The notes beneath the pieces were generated by a model. The model was not told where the DNA came from. It ran no database searches and worked only from the letters and a program-made list of their open reading frames with translations. DNA of 35,411 bases, from the NCBI GenBank assembly GCA_036506155.1, contig DASXSF010000002.1, positions 1-35,411 on the forward strand. The letters are read 5' to 3'. Each line of letters starts with the position of its first letter. The stretch's first letter is position 1. The translations under genes were made by a program, and so were the position numbers. The DNA is from DASXRA01 sp036506155. GTDB taxonomy: Bacteria > Actinomycetota > Actinomycetes > Mycobacteriales > Jatrophihabitantaceae. Shown here piece after piece: positions 32,801 to 35,411 of this stretch.

Positions 32801-34129
32801 AAGATCGACCAGCCGATCAACCTGCCGGCGACGGTGCGGCCGGGCTTCACCGCCGCGACCGGCGGACTGACCGACCAGCACATCGTCCGCAACGTCCGGA
32901 TCACCACGCCCGCGCCGCCCGGCGTGCCGGCGATCAGAACGGACACCACGGTTGCCGTCAATGGGCGCAACACGCTGACCACGCCGACGTTGACCACCGC
33001 CACCGCCGGTGAAAGGCTCGTCGCGCTGGTCGGCTACAGCGGGCCGTCGACGAGCGCGCAGACCGCGACCGTCTCCGGCGCCGGCCTGACCTGGCGGCTC
33101 GTCCGCCGGACGAACGCGCAGCACGGCACGGCCGAGGTATGGACCGCCCTCGCGGCGAAAAGGCTGATCGGCCTCACCCTGCGGGCCGCCCCGCGCATCA
33201 CCGGCTACAGCGGCTCGCTCACCGTCCGCGCGGCGCGCAACGTCACCGGCATCGGCGCCAGCAGCTCCGCCTCGGCCCTCTCCGGTGCTCCCACGGTGCG
33301 CCTGACCACCACCCAGGCCGGCTCCATGGTCCTGGCCGCCGGCAACGACTGGGACCGCGCGGTCGCCCGCACGCCCGCCGCCGGACAGCTGATCGTGCAC
33401 CAGTACGCCGACTCGACGATCCGCGACACCTACTGGGCGCAGTCGCTGACCGCACCCGTCCCGGCCACGGGCACCGTCGTGCGCATCGCCGACACCTCCC
33501 CGACAACCGATCGCTACAACTTCGCCGCCGTCGAGCTACTGGCCATCCAGCCCGACCGCACGCCACCCACCGTCACAGTGACCGCGCCTACCGGTGGCCA
33601 GACCCTGACCGGGACCAAGACATTCACCGCCACCGCGAGCGACAACACAAGCCTCGTTAGCGTGCTATTCCTGGTGGACGGACTGCCAGTCGGCAACCCG
33701 GTCACCAAGGCGCCCTACGCCGTGACCGTCGACACGACCACGCTCACGAACGGCGCGCACACCGTTTCGGTCCGCGCGATCGACGCGTCCAACAACGTGG
33801 CAACCTCTGCCGGAGTTGCCGTCACCGTGAACAACCCGCCGGCAGACATCACCCCGCCCACGATCGCATTGACGACTCCGATCACCGGCTCGACGGTCGG
33901 CGGCAGCCTGACCGTCGCGGCCTCGGCGTCCGACAACAAAGGCGTGGCGTCGGTCCAGTTCTACCTCGACGGGGCGCCCCTGGGTGCGCCGCTGACCGCT
34001 GCGCCGTACCAGTTGACCTGGAACACCACCACCGTGGCGAACGGCAACCACACGCTCGCCGCGGCGGCGCTCGACGCCGCCGGCAACGTCGGCACGTCCG
34101 GCTCCATTACCGTCACCGTGTCCAACTAA
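29810..34129 (+). CDS. Large secreted mosaic protein: beta-propeller, HYDIN-type repeats, lectin-like and Ig-like domains
   Basis: A 1,439-aa protein from ATG 29810 (GTG 29807 also possible). It opens with a signal peptide ending AAQA (~31). Residues ~35-527 form a PQQ/WD-like propeller (ASTGSILWQRSFGAPF, VFVGTRDGTLFAFGRP). About 530-835 are three ASPM-SPD-2-Hydin-like repeats, each ending in a strand such as LTVPVTGSGE or TATLTGTG. About 840-1037 resemble an L-type lectin (DGLTFTLLPA, AVAVALDTHANQTDPSSNFV, in which VALDTHAN could bind metal). About 1044-1250 form an unassigned beta-sandwich. About 1254-1346 and 1350-1439 are two Ig-like repeats (PPTVTVTAPTGGQTLTGTKT and PPTIALTTPITGSTVGGSLT). 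No sorting signal or C-terminal helix is seen, so it is secreted free or held non-covalently. A cell-surface carbohydrate-binding or adhesion role is inferred. Confidence 0.85.
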   Translation: MHRVAVRRLMLGATISAVLTAGVAVAPAAQADNVTVSGDVARSGWDSHEPGLAPAQVSAGDFGQQFSVQLAGSIYSQPLVVGNTVVVTTEKANAYGVSASTGSILWQRSFGAPFQSSAIGCGDLTPDLGSTSTPVYDPASNTVYLSTKIADGGDAQHPHWYLHAINPADGSERAGFPVVLQGVADNDPTVTFDPFLEMQRPGLLFAHGTVYMGFGSHCDLGAWRGWIVAVGVTGTPAIKSLFVTEAANGGGAGVWASGGGLVTDGDDANGNPRVFFATGNGLSPAVGPGTSPSPYLGDSVVRVGLNARGHLAAVDFFAPSDAPTLDLNDTDLGSGGPAALPDGFGTPSHPHLLVEDGKDGRLFLLDRDNLGGRGQGPGGGDAVVQTIGPFKGVWGHPAVYGAEGGWVYYVENGGPLRAYQRGVTAGGDPALTAVGASSGTFGYTSGSPIVTSDGSTAGSALVWVVYSGGSTGSGGQLRAYDAVPSNGVLNLRWSAAIGNASKFEMPATSSGRVFVGTRDGTLFAFGRPATVALHGSTVDAGQVPVGGSVTTSAHLTAATAVTVSGASATAPFTADAAGLPRTLAANDTIDIPITFAPTVPGTASSTLTLTTSLGPVTLDLHGTGTQPGLSASPSPLVFGAVATSQTKTYGLAITNTGTTSETVSSTSLPRAPFTVTGAPAAGTVIGAQQSLALSVTYAPTVAGANSDSLAITSTHGTLTVPVTGSGETGQAHLAFRPSTTDFGRVVVGTSRTLSFDITNIGNIPLTITKAKAPAGVFTSPSPLSEGITLGPDDVVHQLVTFTPIAVGSASASYLVTADDGQGEQTATLTGTGVTASALPAPTGSGWSRNGATTVSGSDLVLTPAQPFLAASAFSTTTVPSDGLDAHFTAQVGAGSGADGLTFTLLPASSPATSLGASGGGLGYGGLTNAVAVALDTHANQTDPSSNFVGVATGTLGAPDQLAYVTTSSNVGPLTSGTHDVDVNIYGGHLRVIVDGDLKIDQPINLPATVRPGFTAATGGLTDQHIVRNVRITTPAPPGVPAIRTDTTVAVNGRNTLTTPTLTTATAGERLVALVGYSGPSTSAQTATVSGAGLTWRLVRRTNAQHGTAEVWTALAAKRLIGLTLRAAPRITGYSGSLTVRAARNVTGIGASSSASALSGAPTVRLTTTQAGSMVLAAGNDWDRAVARTPAAGQLIVHQYADSTIRDTYWAQSLTAPVPATGTVVRIADTSPTTDRYNFAAVELLAIQPDRTPPTVTVTAPTGGQTLTGTKTFTATASDNTSLVSVLFLVDGLPVGNPVTKAPYAVTVDTTTLTNGAHTVSVRAIDASNNVATSAGVAVTVNNPPADITPPTIALTTPITGSTVGGSLTVAASASDNKGVASVQFYLDGAPLGAPLTAAPYQLTWNTTTVANGNHTLAAAALDAAGNVGTSGSITVTVSN

Positions 34130-34403
34130 TCGGTATGATCGGCCTGGCGTTGCCGCGGCGGGCCACGTCGCGCTCTTCGGCGGTCCACCCGCCGGGCGCA
34201 CGGCGGCGACATTCCCCAGTCGTACCCGACGCGCGGGCGCGAGCCGGCCCAGCGGAAGTTCTGGGACTCGCTGTCCATATGCGTCACGGGGGTGGCAGCG
34301 GGCGGCGGCAAGCCTTGCGGCACCCGGTCGGCGGGGCATGCCGGGCGGGCGGGTGCGCACGGTGCGCTGGAGGAGTCAGCCGCAGGTCCCTTTTGCCTCA
34401 CCC

Positions 34404-35411
34404 TCAGCTGCGGAGGGCCGAGATCAGGACGAGGGTGACGGCGTTGGGCTCCAAGTGGAATGCTGTCTCGATGCCGTCGTCGGCGCGAACGATCCGCCGT
34501 TCTACGCGCTCCAGAATGGACGACGACGGGTCGTGCGCGTAGTTGCTGTGAGTCGAGTCGATGAGGTACCGGTCGAGCTGCAGTTGGCCGTGCGCAAGCC
34601 CAAGTGGCAGCCGGTCGACGTGGAGGGACACCACGTGGCTCGCTTCGCCCCCGGTGCCCTGATAGTTGGTCGTCAGGACGGCCACCCCGGTGCTATCGAC
34701 TGTGGCGAGGGCATTGACCCCGATCCCGGTCCGGGACAGGCCGTCGCTGATCGCGGGTACCCGCTGGTCCTTCATCATGCTCTGCATCGCCACCAGGTTG
34801 CCGTACGGGTAGACGGCGCCGTCGATACCTGAGACGAACATGGATTTGCGCGGGTTTGTGGGATGGCTGTACGCCCAGTGCATCTCGAGGTCGATCCCGC
34901 TGTTGATGAAGTAATACGCAAGGGTCTCCATCGCTGCGGCCTGGGAGAGCAGGTCGGCGCTCAACGACGTCCCGGCGGCGTCCCCGGGAAAGACGCCGTA
35001 TTCGGTCACGAACACCGGAGTCTCCGGGTCGAGCCCGCGACGGGAAAGCCAGCGCCGAACGGTCTGCTTCTCCGCCGCGACCCGGGCTGGGTCGGCCCCG
35101 TGCTTGTACTGGTGGTAGGAGATGAAGTCGAGTCGCTTGCCCGGGTCGTGGTCGCGGGCGTACCGGTCGACGAAGCCCCGGAGGAAGGGCTCATCGAAGG
35201 TGGCGGTCGCGGGACCGCCTAGCCTCAGAGGGATCGCCGGCTGAAGACGGTGGTTCACGTCGTTCACGAGGGAGTACCCAATCCGGTACCACCGGTAGTA
35301 GTCGTCGAGGGTCAGACCCTCCCAGTGCCCGCTGGATACGGTCCAGGTCTTGTCCGGCTCGTTGAAAAGCTCCACGTACCGGATCGACGGGTAGCGCCGC
35401 TTGTAGGCGAC
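34404..35411 (-). CDS. GH39-like glycoside hydrolase, truncated at the right window edge
   Basis: The leftward frame is open to the window edge, giving at least 335 aa; the N-terminus lies outside. The visible start reads YPSIRYVELFNEPDKTW, where the Glu of NEP is the expected acid/base of clan A (TIM-barrel) hydrolases. VFVTEYGVFPGD carries the likely nucleophile Glu. LDFISYHQYKHG and YFINSGIDLEMHWAYSHP fill conserved barrel strands, and a C-terminal beta domain (about the last 100 aa) follows, as in GH39 and related families. It probably acts on plant or microbial polysaccharide; the exact family needs the N-terminus. It is convergent with the large lectin-like secreted protein. Confidence 0.75.
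   Translation of the reverse strand, partial: VAYKRRYPSIRYVELFNEPDKTWTVSSGHWEGLTLDDYYRWYRIGYSLVNDVNHRLQPAIPLRLGGPATATFDEPFLRGFVDRYARDHDPGKRLDFISYHQYKHGADPARVAAEKQTVRRWLSRRGLDPETPVFVTEYGVFPGDAAGTSLSADLLSQAAAMETLAYYFINSGIDLEMHWAYSHPTNPRKSMFVSGIDGAVYPYGNLVAMQSMMKDQRVPAISDGLSRTGIGVNALATVDSTGVAVLTTNYQGTGGEASHVVSLHVDRLPLGLAHGQLQLDRYLIDSTHSNYAHDPSSSILERVERRIVRADDGIETAFHLEPNAVTLVLISALRS

Noticed and set aside
1..35411. CRISPR array, prophage structural genes, toxin-antitoxin pair or secondary-metabolite core enzymes
   Set aside because: No regularly spaced repeats, no phage structural or integrase genes, no paired small toxin/antitoxin frames and no PKS/NRPS domains were seen.

Overview
The window is very GC-rich, with dense genes on both strands, many GTG/TTG starts, a branched-chain 2-oxoacid dehydrogenase operon, an F420-type PPOX protein remnant and MprF/LysX-like lipid enzymes. 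This points to a free-living high-GC Gram-positive bacterium (Actinomycetota). I cannot resolve the order or genus from sequence alone.

Region 1 (1-4300) is a worn accessory segment. It holds a probable glutamate-cysteine ligase start running off the left edge, a divergent marR/NAD(P)-binding pair, a gene-poor stretch, and then a 57-nt 3' piece of a tRNA-Ser(TGA) gene that looks like an attachment-site scar (2467-2523). Immediately right of the scar lie the tail of an IS481-type transposase and a frame-broken C-terminus of an LPXTG wall-anchored protein. A zinc-ribbon membrane protein follows.

Region 2 (4800-10050) starts with an 804-aa membrane protein that fuses a pseudokinase-like domain to an MprF-type flippase domain; a 21-codon leader ORF overlaps its start. 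Next come a small conserved protein, a SHOCT / DUF6325 / SHOCT operon, and two adjacent genes each carrying a single-base frameshift (a small secreted protein and an F420-type PPOX protein).

Region 3 (10080-18970) has a class C beta-lactamase-fold hydrolase and a LigD-type ATP-dependent DNA ligase. It then has a TrmB/LuxR-like regulator divergent from an undescribed 49-aa secreted peptide, with a perfect 14-bp palindrome between them. The bkd operon (E1alpha-E1beta-E2) follows with a divergent Lrp-family regulator, and last a membrane-anchored propeller-like protein.

Region 4 (19000-28740) is mostly metabolic: phosphoglucomutase, a hotdog thioesterase divergent from xylulokinase across only 17 bp with a symmetric -10 element, a siderophore-interacting flavoprotein whose end overlaps xylulokinase by 49 nt, and L-serine dehydratase. 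A DHA2-type drug exporter with a divergent TetR regulator and a DUF2156 aminoacyl-phosphatidylglycerol synthase close the region. The latter and the 804-aa protein together cover the two halves of MprF.

Region 5 (28788-35411) begins with tRNA-Ser(GCT) and tRNA-Arg(ACG), then a gene-poor stretch with a 26-bp perfect palindrome. It ends with a 1,439-aa secreted mosaic protein (propeller, HYDIN-type repeats, lectin-like and Ig-like domains) and, convergent to it, a glycoside hydrolase truncated by the window edge.

The best candidates for something undescribed are the regulator/secreted-peptide pair at 12338-13660, the shared leaderless promoter at 21042-21058, and the coupled leader ORF at 4833-4898.
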